Assembly: GCA_945890035.1 (NCBI GenBank)
Contig: CAMDCJ010000005.1
Location: forward strand, 1 to 33,840
Reading direction: 5' to 3'
DNA length: 33,840 nt
From: Rickettsia typhi
GTDB lineage: Bacteria; Pseudomonadota; Alphaproteobacteria; Rickettsiales; UBA1997
In this document: in pieces, positions 16,368-26,003 of the stretch
How positions within the stretch are numbered: the stretch's first letter is position 1
How the letters are laid out: each line of letters starts with the position of its first letter
The notes under the pieces: generated by a model
What the model was told of the DNA's origin: nothing
Database searches by the model: none
The model's input: only the letters and a program-made list of their open reading frames with translations
Made by a program: the position numbers and the translations under genes

Positions 16368-16912
16368 TATTCTTCAATTTTATCGTCACCTTCTTCGCTA
16401 TATTGGTCTTGCAAAATAACTTCGCAATTGCCGTTGACGATGTAGGCATCAAGGCCAACGGTAGAAATTTCTTTGAAGCGACTATCGCCAAGAATGCGAA
16501 TTAAAGTGCCAACTGGCCCAGAAGTTTGAACATTGAAATAAACCCCAGTTTGTGCAAATTGCGCTTTAAATCTTTCGCAATTATTTTCTTTTTCGCATCT
16601 TTTAATAATTTTATTTTCTTTATCTAAAATTAAAAAAGATTTTATGTCGCGTTTTTTACATTCATGTTTGGTGCAAATAAAACCGCTCTTCGGAGTGCAT
16701 TTTAATTTTTTCCAAGCTTTGGCGGAGTTGAAATAATTTTCGGCATCGGAAAATAATTTTTTAAAATCGATTTCTTGAATAGTTTCGCGCGAATCAGTTT
16801 TTTTAGTGTTTAAATCAGTGTTTTTGATTTTATTTTTTAAATCAATCTCTTTGGCGAAGCCTTCAGAGACAACAAAAGAGAGTAGTGACAAAAAACAAAT
16901 AAATAATTTCAT
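16367..16912 (-). CDS. Exported cysteine-rich protein of unknown function
   Basis: I start it at the ATG at 16912, which gives a signal peptide (MKLFICFLSLLSFVVSEGFA) and a 181-residue protein. A longer reading would run back into the end of the upstream gene. After a Lys/Thr/Asp-rich linker, the conserved-looking core carries cysteines in LKCTPKSGFICTKHECKKR, RCEKENNCERF and NGNCEVILQ. These seven cysteines in a periplasmic protein suggest disulfides or metal binding. The core also has a strand-rich part, GVYFNVQTSGPVGTLIRI. It is not a family I can name. It lies between ggt and rlmJ in a tight run. Confidence 0.7.
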   Translation of the reverse strand: MKLFICFLSLLSFVVSEGFAKEIDLKNKIKNTDLNTKKTDSRETIQEIDFKKLFSDAENYFNSAKAWKKLKCTPKSGFICTKHECKKRDIKSFLILDKENKIIKRCEKENNCERFKAQFAQTGVYFNVQTSGPVGTLIRILGDSRFKEISTVGLDAYIVNGNCEVILQDQYSEEGDDKIEE

Positions 16913-16931
16913 AAATTTTAAATAAATAATT

Positions 16932-18677
16932 TTAATTTCCAATTGCGACCCCGTTTCTTCTAGGGTCGGCGGCGCCATAAAGCTTTTTATCGACAATTTT
17001 TATTGCCTGTATAGCGCTGGTTATATTAGTGATTTTTACCTTATGTCCTAATTTTTGCAAAGGTTTTTTTAAAGAAGTTATATCGGTGCCATTTTCTAAT
17101 TCTACAAAATTGTTTAAAGCAATGAAGTTCGGAAGCGATACCGCCTCTTGAACATCAAGGTTCCAATCCAAAGTTGCGATCAAAGTTTTTAAGACATGTT
17201 GAATAATTCTTGGGCCGTTTGGCGAACCCAAAACCATTATTAAATTATTTTTTTCATCGAAAACAAAGGTTGGAGACATTGAACTTCTTGGTTGTTTTAA
17301 AGGTTCAACGCGATTTGCCACCAATTCATTATTAATTTTAGGTACAAAGGAAAAATCAGTCATTTGATTATTTAAAATGAAGCCATCAACGGCAATCGTG
17401 GAGCCGAATGGATATTCGATGCTACTCGTCATAGAAACTGCATTACCATATTTATCCACAATAGATAAATGAGTCGTTGAAGGCTTTTCGATGGTTTTAT
17501 AAAAAACTTTTTTAGCGGTTTTAAAATCTCCGGCGCGAACATTTTTATTGGCGTGGTTTGGATCGATAATTTTGGCGCGCATTTGTAAATAATTTTTATC
17601 GAGCATTTCTTTGATGGGAACATTTTTGGCGTCTGCCAAATATTGATTGCGATCCGCATAAGCGAGTTTAGTTGCTTCAGCAATTACATGCACCGCTTCT
17701 TTCGAATTAATGCCAAGGGATTTTAAATCAAAATTTTCAAGCATTCCCAAGGTTTGAAGAATGGTAACGCCTCCCGAACTTGGCATCGGCATTGAGCAAA
17801 TTTTATATTTTTTACGATAAGTTCCGCACAATAAATTTCCCGTCGAAGAACGATAATTTTTTAAATCTTTTTTGGTTAAATATCCCGCATTTTTCTTGTT
17901 AGTTTTAACAGCGAATTCGATATTGTCGGCAATTTGTCCTTCATAAAAAGGTTTTATGCCTTCATTAGCAATGATTTCAAGAGTTTTAGCGAGTTGATAA
18001 TTGCGAATTATGGTGCCAACTTTTTTAGGATTTCCTTTGTGATCGAAATAAATTTTCATGCCGTCGGAGGTTGATAAATGTTTGACCGATTTTAAATTTA
18101 CATACATTTTTTTGGTAAGAGGGTAACCTTCGCGAGCAATCTTAATGGCGGGTAAAAAAAGTTTTTGCCATTTAATTTTACCATATTTTAGATGGGCATT
18201 TTTTAAAGCATGAAGCGCTCCCGGAGTTGCAACTGAAAGACCCGTGCCGACTACATCTAAAAATTTTTGTGGATTACCTTCATTGTCAAGAAACATTTCT
18301 GGAAAACTGTTGATAGGAGAGGTTTCACGACCATTAAAATAAATATTTTTCTTAGATTTTTTGTCGTGATAAAGTAGAAATAAGCCACCGCCAATTCCCG
18401 AAGAATGAGGTTCGACAACATTCAAAACCATTTGAGCGGAAATTACTGCATCAATAGCGCTACCGCCATTTTTTAATATTTCAGCGCCGGCTTCAGAAGC
18501 GAGTTTTTCGGAAGTTGAGATCATGTATTTTTCGCCGATAACGCTTTTATATTCGCTAAATCCAACATAGCCATCGCCATTCCAATCATCGTTATTTGCA
18601 AGATTTTTATAAAAATATTTTGAATTTGAACAATTGAATGTTGATAAAATAAAAATTAAGCAAAATATTTTTTTCAT
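16932..18677 (-). CDS. ggt: Gamma-glutamyltransferase with an N-terminal EF-hand-like loop
   Basis: Cleaves gamma-glutamyl bonds, for example of glutathione, in the periplasm or at the cell surface, after self-cleavage into two chains. Starting at the ATG at 18677 it has 581 residues with an export signal (KKIFCLIFILSTFNC). A cysteine at 16 could be lipidated, although STFNC is a poor lipobox. The autocleavage nucleophile is the Thr of STTHLSIVD (T401). Substrate-site motifs FNGRETSP, NNQMTDF and PRSSMSPT are present. Unusually, residues 31-42 read DWNGDGYVGFSE, a canonical 12-residue EF-hand calcium loop, before the enzyme proper begins near YMISTSEKLASEAG. It is 10 bases after the SH3-protein gene. 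Confidence 0.93.
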   Translation of the reverse strand: MKKIFCLIFILSTFNCSNSKYFYKNLANNDDWNGDGYVGFSEYKSVIGEKYMISTSEKLASEAGAEILKNGGSAIDAVISAQMVLNVVEPHSSGIGGGLFLLYHDKKSKKNIYFNGRETSPINSFPEMFLDNEGNPQKFLDVVGTGLSVATPGALHALKNAHLKYGKIKWQKLFLPAIKIAREGYPLTKKMYVNLKSVKHLSTSDGMKIYFDHKGNPKKVGTIIRNYQLAKTLEIIANEGIKPFYEGQIADNIEFAVKTNKKNAGYLTKKDLKNYRSSTGNLLCGTYRKKYKICSMPMPSSGGVTILQTLGMLENFDLKSLGINSKEAVHVIAEATKLAYADRNQYLADAKNVPIKEMLDKNYLQMRAKIIDPNHANKNVRAGDFKTAKKVFYKTIEKPSTTHLSIVDKYGNAVSMTSSIEYPFGSTIAVDGFILNNQMTDFSFVPKINNELVANRVEPLKQPRSSMSPTFVFDEKNNLIMVLGSPNGPRIIQHVLKTLIATLDWNLDVQEAVSLPNFIALNNFVELENGTDITSLKKPLQKLGHKVKITNITSAIQAIKIVDKKLYGAADPRRNGVAIGN

Positions 18678-18687
18678 TTTTATAAAT

Positions 18688-19173
18688 TTAAATTTCAAAA
18701 TTGTCGGCGCCGTATATATCCGAAGACAAAACCCAACCTTTCTTGTCGTTGATTTTCAATGCACACCACAAATCTTCGCATTTTAAATATTCACCAATTA
18801 CATAATTTTCTAAATGAAAAATAATTTTAGAATTAGTGTCTTTTTTGGCATACATATCGACGATATTTTTTTTGCTAAAAGTCATCAAATGGCGCTTTTT
18901 TGTAATTAAGTTTTGTGCAACCCAACCGCGACTTTTTTCGTGATCTTCAATTTCGTACCAATTATCGTATTCGCTGACGATTTTTACGGGAAGATTGCGT
19001 AATTTAAAGGTAAATTTGACTGGATAATTGGAGCCCGGACCCGAACGAATATTGGTCTCATTTGAGCGCAATGATGCATAATAATTTACTTCTTGAATTT
19101 GTTGCGTGGCAAAAACATTCTGAGAAAATAAAAGGAAGGCAAAAAATGTTACGAAGAATGATTTTTTAATCAT
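18688..19173 (-). CDS. Exported protein with two bacterial SH3-like domains
   Basis: The ATG at 19173 gives a clean signal peptide (MIKKSFFVTFFAFLLFSQNVFA) and 161 residues. The first SH3-like domain (about 33-90) has the typical TNIRSGPGSNYPVKFTFK and DNWYEIED...RGWVAQNLI. The second (about 95-155) has DMYAKKDTNSKIIFHLEN and KGWVLSSDIYG. Bacterial SH3 domains usually bind peptidoglycan or act as protein-interaction modules in the periplasm. It overlaps the end of glmU by eight bases and precedes ggt closely, suggesting an envelope-related role. Confidence 0.85.
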   Translation of the reverse strand: MIKKSFFVTFFAFLLFSQNVFATQQIQEVNYYASLRSNETNIRSGPGSNYPVKFTFKLRNLPVKIVSEYDNWYEIEDHEKSRGWVAQNLITKKRHLMTFSKKNIVDMYAKKDTNSKIIFHLENYVIGEYLKCEDLWCALKINDKKGWVLSSDIYGADNFEI

Positions 19174-20527
19174 TTTTTTTAACGGATTTGGATTTACGAA
19201 ATTTTGTGGCACCACCAGTTAGATTGGTTTGAGAAGTTCTGGAAACCGCCAAATCATCGCTCTCGACATTTTTGGTAATCACGCTTCCAGCGCCAATAAT
19301 CGCGCCATTTTTAATTTCAACGGGAGCAACTATAGCGCTATTGGAGCCTATAAAAACATTGTCGCCAATTTTAGTTTTAAATTTATTGAATCCGTCGTAA
19401 TTGCAAGTTATTGTCCCGGCGCCGATGTTGGTGTTTTCGCCAATTTCACTATCGCCAATATAACTTAAATGATTAATTTTAGAATTTTTGGCGATTTGCG
19501 ATTTTTTAATTTCAACAAAATTGCCGATATGAACATTTTCGGCGATTTCACTTTGAGGACGAAGGCGCGCGAAGGGGCCAATTTTGGCATTTTTTTGAAT
19601 TTTTGCACCTTCGATATGGCAAAAAGATTTAATTTCGACGCCACTTTCAATAACAACCTCGCTACCAAAAAAAACATTGGGATAAATTATTACATCTTGG
19701 GCAATCTTGGTGTCAAAATTAAAATAAACGCTTTTTGGCGAAATTAGAGTGACGCCATTTTCCATCATTTTTTGACGAATTTGTTGTTGTTTTATTTTTT
19801 CAACATTAGCGAGTTCAATGCGAGAATTTACTCCCAAAACTTCAGCTATATTTGTTTTGATAAAAGTACATTTCAAGCCTTGATTATTAGCGATGGCAAC
19901 AATGTCGGTTAAGTAAAATTCTTGAGCGGAATTGTTATCTTTGATTTGAGTTAAAAGATGGGGCAGGGCATCGCCATCAACAGCAATTACGCCAGAATTG
20001 CAAAGGGCAATTTTTTTTTCAATTTCATTGGCATCTTTAAATTCAACAATTTTTTCGAGATGTCCAAAATCGTTGATAACTAAGCGCCCATAAGCATTTT
20101 CTTCTTCATCTTCAAAACCTAAAATACACAAAGAAAAATCATCGATTTTTTGCAACATTTTTTCAAGAGTTTGATGAGAAATGAGCGGAGTATCGCCATA
20201 AAGAATCAAAACTTTTTTGTGTAATTTCTTGTTATCGTTAAAAGTTGTCGTGGCGCAAGAAACGGCATGACCCGTGCCTTTGCGCTCATTTTGAATAACG
20301 AAATCAATTTGCTGATTTTTATGTTCATTTTTAATTTGGTCGTAAAAAGTTTCCATTTCTGACGAAACAACCAAAGTAATATTTTGTGGATTTAATTTTT
20401 TGGCTTCATCGATAACCATATTCAACATCTCCCTTCCCGCCACTTTGTGCATAACTTTTGGCAAATTTGATTTCATGCGAGTGCCCTTGCCAGCTGATAA
20501 AATAATAATTGAAATATTCCTCATCAT
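19166..20527 (-). CDS. glmU: Bifunctional N-acetylglucosamine-1-phosphate uridyltransferase / glucosamine-1-phosphate acetyltransferase
   Basis: Makes UDP-N-acetylglucosamine, the precursor of peptidoglycan and lipid A. The N-terminal uridyltransferase domain (1-230) has the nucleotide loop LSAGKGTRMKSNLPKVMHKV, YGDTPLI and CNSGVIAV. The C-terminal left-handed beta-helix (about 250-440) shows hexapeptide repeats and the acetyltransferase site with catalytic His in NHLSYIGDSEIGENTNIGAG and TCNYDGFNK. The length of 453 residues is normal. Two ATG codons stand in tandem at the start and either could be used. It heads the run glmU-SH3-ggt-exported-rlmJ. Confidence 0.96.
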   Translation of the reverse strand: MMRNISIIILSAGKGTRMKSNLPKVMHKVAGREMLNMVIDEAKKLNPQNITLVVSSEMETFYDQIKNEHKNQQIDFVIQNERKGTGHAVSCATTTFNDNKKLHKKVLILYGDTPLISHQTLEKMLQKIDDFSLCILGFEDEEENAYGRLVINDFGHLEKIVEFKDANEIEKKIALCNSGVIAVDGDALPHLLTQIKDNNSAQEFYLTDIVAIANNQGLKCTFIKTNIAEVLGVNSRIELANVEKIKQQQIRQKMMENGVTLISPKSVYFNFDTKIAQDVIIYPNVFFGSEVVIESGVEIKSFCHIEGAKIQKNAKIGPFARLRPQSEIAENVHIGNFVEIKKSQIAKNSKINHLSYIGDSEIGENTNIGAGTITCNYDGFNKFKTKIGDNVFIGSNSAIVAPVEIKNGAIIGAGSVITKNVESDDLAVSRTSQTNLTGGATKFRKSKSVKKND

Positions 20528-20711
20528 AAATTTTTTTTTGCATTATTTTTTTAATTATCTAAATTTAATTAATCAAAATTTAGAACTACTAGTTTTGTTG
20601 GTTATCTTTTTAAACTTTTAATCAATAGTTTGTTTAATTTAAAATGTAAAATCATCATAATGGTTTATAACTTTTAAATGCTATCTTTATGCAAATTTAT
20701 TTTCAAGAATT

Positions 20712-22514
20712 ATGAAGAATTATTTTAATATTTTATCCTATTATTTAATTGCCCCAATAATCGCTTTTTTTATCTTATTTTTTTATCTTGATTTGAATAT
20801 TTTTAAATATGATGAATCAATTTTCTTCGGCTCTTGGGACTTCATTCTTGAAATGTCGATTGCAAAATTAATAACTAAAGAGGGTCTTACTTATTGTTCG
20901 CAATATGTTGGCTATCCGCACATTGACACCAATTGTTTTTCCGATCGACCTTGGAATAATAGTTTTTTTTCATTTTTGATAATAAGATTTTTTGCTTTAT
21001 TTTCAAAAAGTCCATTTATCACTTTTTATTGTTATTTCTTTTTTTCGATATTTCTAATAACTATTTCCGCCAATTTTGTTTTTAGAAAAATTGGAATATC
21101 AAAATTTAACGCAGTTCTGTTGGCGGTTTTATTTTCAATTACTCATAATAGAATTGCTTATCTTGGAATTATTTCGGTTGGAAATTATTTTATTATTCCA
21201 TTTGCGATATTGATGAGTTTTTGGGTTATCGAAGGTAAATTAGTTTTTATTAAAACTGACGAAAATGGCTTAACAAAAATATCGCCAAATAAATATTTTT
21301 ATTATTCGCTTATAATAAGTTTTTTTGCTTCAGTATCAAGTGCTTATTATGGCTATGCTTGTATAATTTTGTTAGCAATGTCGGGTTTTATTTTTTTTAT
21401 AGGCAATACAAAGTCTTATCAATTATTACTCTCGATAATAAGCTCTTTATTTATTTTTGTTTTGATCGCAATTCTAATAAATTCTTCAGCGTTAATTTTT
21501 TGGATCGAAAATGGCTTTATTCAATCGGCATCTAGAGATTCCATCCAGAGTGTTTTTCATGAAATGGCGATTGCTCCATTAATGCTTCCAATCGAAGATC
21601 ATGTATTTAAATCTTTTGGTGAATTTGCGGTTCAATTTAAGCAAGCTTTTTTTACCTACGGCGGTGAAAAAGCTTTTCATCGGCTTGGCTTGTTTGCTTC
21701 GATAGGTTTTTGCTCACTATTAATTTTTTCTTTAAGTTCATTATTTTTAATTCATAAAAATGATCTAAAATATAGATTTTATGGTCTAGAATTTACCAAA
21801 GAAAAATATTATGTTTTAAGTGTTTTGGCTAGCCTTAATCTATTGATGATTGTATTTTTTTGTTCGGGGGGTTTTTATTTGTTTTTGCATTATTATTTTT
21901 CACAAATTCGCGCCACCGCAAGACTAAATGTAATTTTTATTTTTCTAGCCTTAACTTTTTTTGGTATTATTTTTGATCAATTAATTTCGCAGAAAAAAAT
22001 ATTTAAAAAAACTATTTTTACAAAGATTTTTATAATAATAATTTGCTCTTTAGCTTTAATTGACGCTATTGGCGGTCCAACAAAGATTTCAAAGAATTTT
22101 GCTAATTACAAAAAAAATTATGAAAGTCATAAAGCTTTTGTTGAAAATATTGAGCAATCTATTCCGGTTGGATCCAAGATTTTTATAATGCCAGTCAAGG
22201 GTTTTCCAGAAGTGAGATATGATGATTATCAATCTTCAATTGGTTACATATTTGGTAAGGAGCTAAAGTTTTCCTATCCTACTCCGAAATATCGTAAATC
22301 ACATTTGTGGCAAAGAGAAGTAGTTGACCTAAAATTCCAAGATTTTGTAAAAGAAGTTAGAAAAGAAGGTTTTACGGGAATCTGGATTCAAAGAAATATT
22401 TTTGAAAAAATTGAAACTAAAATAAAATTAGTAGATTTTGAAAATAATGTTAAGAAAATTTCTAAAAATTCAATTGAATCTAGTGATAAAATTTTTGTAT
22501 TTTATGAGATATAA
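20712..22514 (+). CDS. Multi-pass membrane protein, possible GT-C type glycosyltransferase
   Basis: 600 residues with about ten hydrophobic helices covering residues 1-450 and a soluble C-terminal part of about 150 residues. An acidic DES motif follows the first helix, as in GT-C fold enzymes that use lipid-linked sugars. The pattern QIRATARLNVIFIFLALTF recalls YfhO-like and related polyprenol-sugar transferase families. The C-terminal part (about 460-600) has strand-helix patterns such as GSKIFIMPVKGFPEVRYDDY. It has a single-gene layout with a 184-base leader and is followed by the repeat element. Surface glycan or lipid modification is a reasonable guess; the substrate is unknown. Confidence 0.65.
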   Translation: MKNYFNILSYYLIAPIIAFFILFFYLDLNIFKYDESIFFGSWDFILEMSIAKLITKEGLTYCSQYVGYPHIDTNCFSDRPWNNSFFSFLIIRFFALFSKSPFITFYCYFFFSIFLITISANFVFRKIGISKFNAVLLAVLFSITHNRIAYLGIISVGNYFIIPFAILMSFWVIEGKLVFIKTDENGLTKISPNKYFYYSLIISFFASVSSAYYGYACIILLAMSGFIFFIGNTKSYQLLLSIISSLFIFVLIAILINSSALIFWIENGFIQSASRDSIQSVFHEMAIAPLMLPIEDHVFKSFGEFAVQFKQAFFTYGGEKAFHRLGLFASIGFCSLLIFSLSSLFLIHKNDLKYRFYGLEFTKEKYYVLSVLASLNLLMIVFFCSGGFYLFLHYYFSQIRATARLNVIFIFLALTFFGIIFDQLISQKKIFKKTIFTKIFIIIICSLALIDAIGGPTKISKNFANYKKNYESHKAFVENIEQSIPVGSKIFIMPVKGFPEVRYDDYQSSIGYIFGKELKFSYPTPKYRKSHLWQREVVDLKFQDFVKEVRKEGFTGIWIQRNIFEKIETKIKLVDFENNVKKISKNSIESSDKIFVFYEI

Positions 22515-22567
22515 AGATTAAAATTAGAAAAACTTAAATAAGTTTTAACCCCTCCCGCAAAGCTTAC

Positions 22568-22681
22568 GCCCCTACATTTTTAAAAATACTCGTAAAGCTT
22601 ACGGGCTTTAGCTCCCCCCTTGAGGGGGAGCAGATTCTAGAAACTTAACGGTAGTTAAGTTTCTAGAATCGTGGGGGGTCA
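22568..22681 (+). repeat. Left arm of the inverted repeat
   Basis: It matches the reverse complement of 22962-23076 with interruptions. Shared blocks are CCCTACATTTT, AGCTCCCCCC followed by TTGAGGGGGAGC, AACGGTAGTTAA and CGTGGGGGGTCA. It contains an 8-base-pair hairpin (22611-22631) and a perfect 17-base-pair hairpin (22633-22670). Confidence 0.85.
22633..22670 (+). repeat. Perfect 17-base-pair palindrome with a GGTA loop
   Basis: Arms GATTCTAGAAACTTAAC (22633-22649) and GTTAAGTTTCTAGAATC (22654-22670) pair without mismatch around a four-base loop. The equivalent place in the right arm does not form this hairpin but a different short one. It is not followed by a T-run, so it is not a standard terminator. 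Confidence 0.9.
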
Positions 22682-22738
22682 AAAACTAATAGCAAGAATG
22701 GCCTTGAGATTATGTAAAAAATTGAAATGAAAAAATTC

Positions 22739-22903
22739 CAAAAAAGACGATTTCTTGATTTTAATTTTAATCCACAAATTTATAAATTTTTTTAACAAAA
22801 ATCGATGATTTTTTAGGTTGTTTTTTTATTTTCAGATGGTTTTTTTAAGAAAAATTAGAATATTTTTTAGTTTAAAAGTGAAATCAAGAAATCGTCTTTT
22901 TTG
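22739..22903. repeat. Inner perfect 23-base inverted repeat
   Basis: The 23 bases at 22739-22761, containing AAGACGATTTCTTGATTT, recur exactly as the reverse complement at 22881-22903, containing AAATCAAGAAATCGTCTT. The 119 bases between are very AT-rich with T-runs on this strand. The pair is nested within the larger inverted repeat. Confidence 0.9.
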
Positions 22904-22961
22904 TAATAATTTTTTTTAAAGCTTTTTAGATCTTTTTAGAACCCATATAAATCAAGCTTTA

Positions 22962-23076
22962 TGACCCCCCACGTCTCCACAAATTTAACTACCGTTGCGA
23001 TTTTATCGCCCGCTCCCCCTCAAGGGGGGAGCTTTAACCGCGAGATGACTTGTGAGTTTTTTGTAAAATGTAGGGC
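22962..23076 (-). repeat. Right arm of the inverted repeat
   Basis: Inverted counterpart of 22568-22681. It keeps TGACCCCCCACG, TTAACTACCGTT, CGCTCCCCCTCAAGGGGGGA and AAAATGTAGGG. Its central part has GCGATTTTATCGC (22997-23009), a different small hairpin from the left arm. Confidence 0.85.
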
Positions 23077-23129
23077 TAGCCCTTCAAGGTGAAAGAGCTA
23101 GAGGCCTAATACTTATAAATGGTATAAAT

Positions 23130-24455
<1,326 letters not shown>

Positions 24456-25646
24456 ATGTCTAAACAAACCTTTAAACGTACTAAACCGCATGTTAATATC
24501 GGAACCATCGGTCACGTAGATCACGGTAAAACAACTTTAACCGCTGCAATCACAAACTATCTTTCCAAACAAGGTTTAGCAGAAAAAAAAGCTTATGATC
24601 AAATCGATGCTGCTCCAGAAGAAAAAGAGCGTGGTATTACAATCAACACTGCTCACGTCGAATATGAAACTGCTGCTCGTCACTATGCTCACGTAGATTG
24701 TCCAGGACACGCTGATTATGTAAAAAACATGATCACTGGTGCCGCTCAAATGGATGGCGCAATTCTTGTAGTTTCTGCTGCTGATGGTCCAATGCCACAA
24801 ACTCGTGAACATATTCTTCTTGCTAAACAAGTTGGCGTTCCTGCAATCGTAGTTTTCTTGAATAAAGTTGACATGGTTGAAGATAAAGAACTTCTTGATC
24901 TAGTCGAAATGGAAGTTAGAGAATTATTATGCAAATATGATTTCCCAGGTGATACAATCCCAATCATTAAAGGTTCTGCCTTAAAAGGTTTAGAAGGTGA
25001 TACTTCAGAACTTGGTGAGCCATCAATCCAAGCTTTAATGGATGCAGTTGATGCTCATATCCCAGAACCAAAACGTCCAGTTGATCAACCATTCTTGATG
25101 CCAATCGAAGATGTGTTCTCAATCTCTGGTCGTGGTACAGTTGTTACTGGAAGAATCGAAAGAGGTATTGTTAAAGTTAACGAAGAGATCGAAATCGTCG
25201 GTATCAGAGCTACCCAAAAAACTACTTGTACTGGTATCGAAATGTTTAGAAAACTTCTTGATGAAGGTCGCGCTGGTGATAACGCCGGTGTTCTTCTTCG
25301 TGGTACTAAAAAAGAAGATGTTGAAAGAGGTCAAGTTCTTTGTAAACCAGGTACTATCAATCCACATACTCATTTTGAAGCTGAAGTTTATATCTTAAGC
25401 AAAGATGAAGGTGGTCGTCATACTCCATTCTTTAAAAACTATCGTCCACAATTCTACTTCAGAACAACAGACGTTACTGGTTCAGTAACTTTACAAGAAG
25501 GCGTTGAAATGGTTATGCCCGGAGATAATACTAAACTCACAGTTGAACTTATCGCTCCAATCGCCATGGAAGAAGGTCTTCGTTTCGCTATCCGTGAAGG
25601 TGGCAGAACCGTTGGAGCCGGAGTTGTAAGTAAAATTATTAAGTAA
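24456..25646 (+). CDS. tuf: Elongation factor Tu
   Basis: The GTPase that delivers aminoacyl-tRNA to the ribosome. The GTP-binding motifs are GHVDHGKTT (about 19-27), DCPGHADY (about 81-88) and NKVDM (about 136-140). Domains 2 and 3 follow with [16 protein letters not shown] and [15 protein letters not shown]. The length of 396 residues is standard. It is not preceded by rpsL, rpsG or fusA but by ilvC on the other strand. It leads directly into rpsJ, 25 bases on, as in Rickettsia. Codon use is that of a highly expressed gene, with many CGT and GGT. Confidence 0.98.
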   Translation: MSKQTFKRTKPHVNIGTIGHVDHGKTTLTAAITNYLSKQGLAEKKAYDQIDAAPEEKERGITINTAHVEYETAARHYAHVDCPGHADYVKNMITGAAQMDGAILVVSAADGPMPQTREHILLAKQVGVPAIVVFLNKVDMVEDKELLDLVEMEVRELLCKYDFPGDTIPIIKGSALKGLEGDTSELGEPSIQALMDAVDAHIPEPKRPVDQPFLMPIEDVFSISGRGTVVTGRIERGIVKVNEEIEIVGIRATQKTTCTGIEMFRKLLDEGRAGDNAGVLLRGTKKEDVERGQVLCKPGTINPHTHFEAEVYILSKDEGGRHTPFFKNYRPQFYFRTTDVTGSVTLQEGVEMVMPGDNTKLTVELIAPIAMEEGLRFAIREGGRTVGAGVVSKIIK

Positions 25647-25671
25647 GAATTTAGCTAGTAAATCAGAAATT

Positions 25672-25995
25672 ATGAAAAACAAAGAAAGTATTAAAATAAC
25701 ACTTGAATCCTTTGATCATTTCGTTTTGAATAAAGCGATGAATGAGATTATCGGAACAGTTAGAAGAACAGGTGCCGCTATTAAAGGCCCAATTCCTCTT
25801 CCTACTAAAATTCAAAAGTTCTGCGTTTTGCGTGGACCACATGTTGACAAAGACTCAAGAGAACAATTCGAAATAAGATCTTCAAAAAGATTATTAATAA
25901 TTTCACCAACAACGCAAACCGTAGACGCACTAATGAAACTAAACCTTTCCGCTGGTGTTAATATCAAAATTGCACTAAACGAAAATAAAAATTAG
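25672..25995 (+). CDS. rpsJ: 30S ribosomal protein S10
   Basis: First gene of the S10 cluster, 107 residues; also known as the antitermination factor NusE. Motifs include [36 protein letters not shown] and [13 protein letters not shown] short Lys/Asn C-terminal tail extends past the usual end. Confidence 0.97.
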   Translation: MKNKESIKITLESFDHFVLNKAMNEIIGTVRRTGAAIKGPIPLPTKIQKFCVLRGPHVDKDSREQFEIRSSKRLLIISPTTQTVDALMKLNLSAGVNIKIALNENKN

Positions 25996-26003
25996 AGGAT
26001 TAA

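Larger units (their letters stand above)
22515..23129. other. 615-base gene-free interval holding a nested inverted-repeat element
   Basis: The interval lies between the ends of two convergent genes and shows no credible coding frame. Nearly all of it is accounted for by an imperfect inverted repeat (arms about 22568-22681 and 22962-23076) with a second, perfect inverted repeat inside. The arms are clearly GC-richer than the AT-rich centre. Confidence 0.8.

Noticed and set aside
22611-22631. GCTCCCCC/GGGGGAGC hairpin as a rho-independent terminator
   Set aside because: It is not followed by a T-run, and the same block recurs in the opposite arm, so it belongs to the repeat element.
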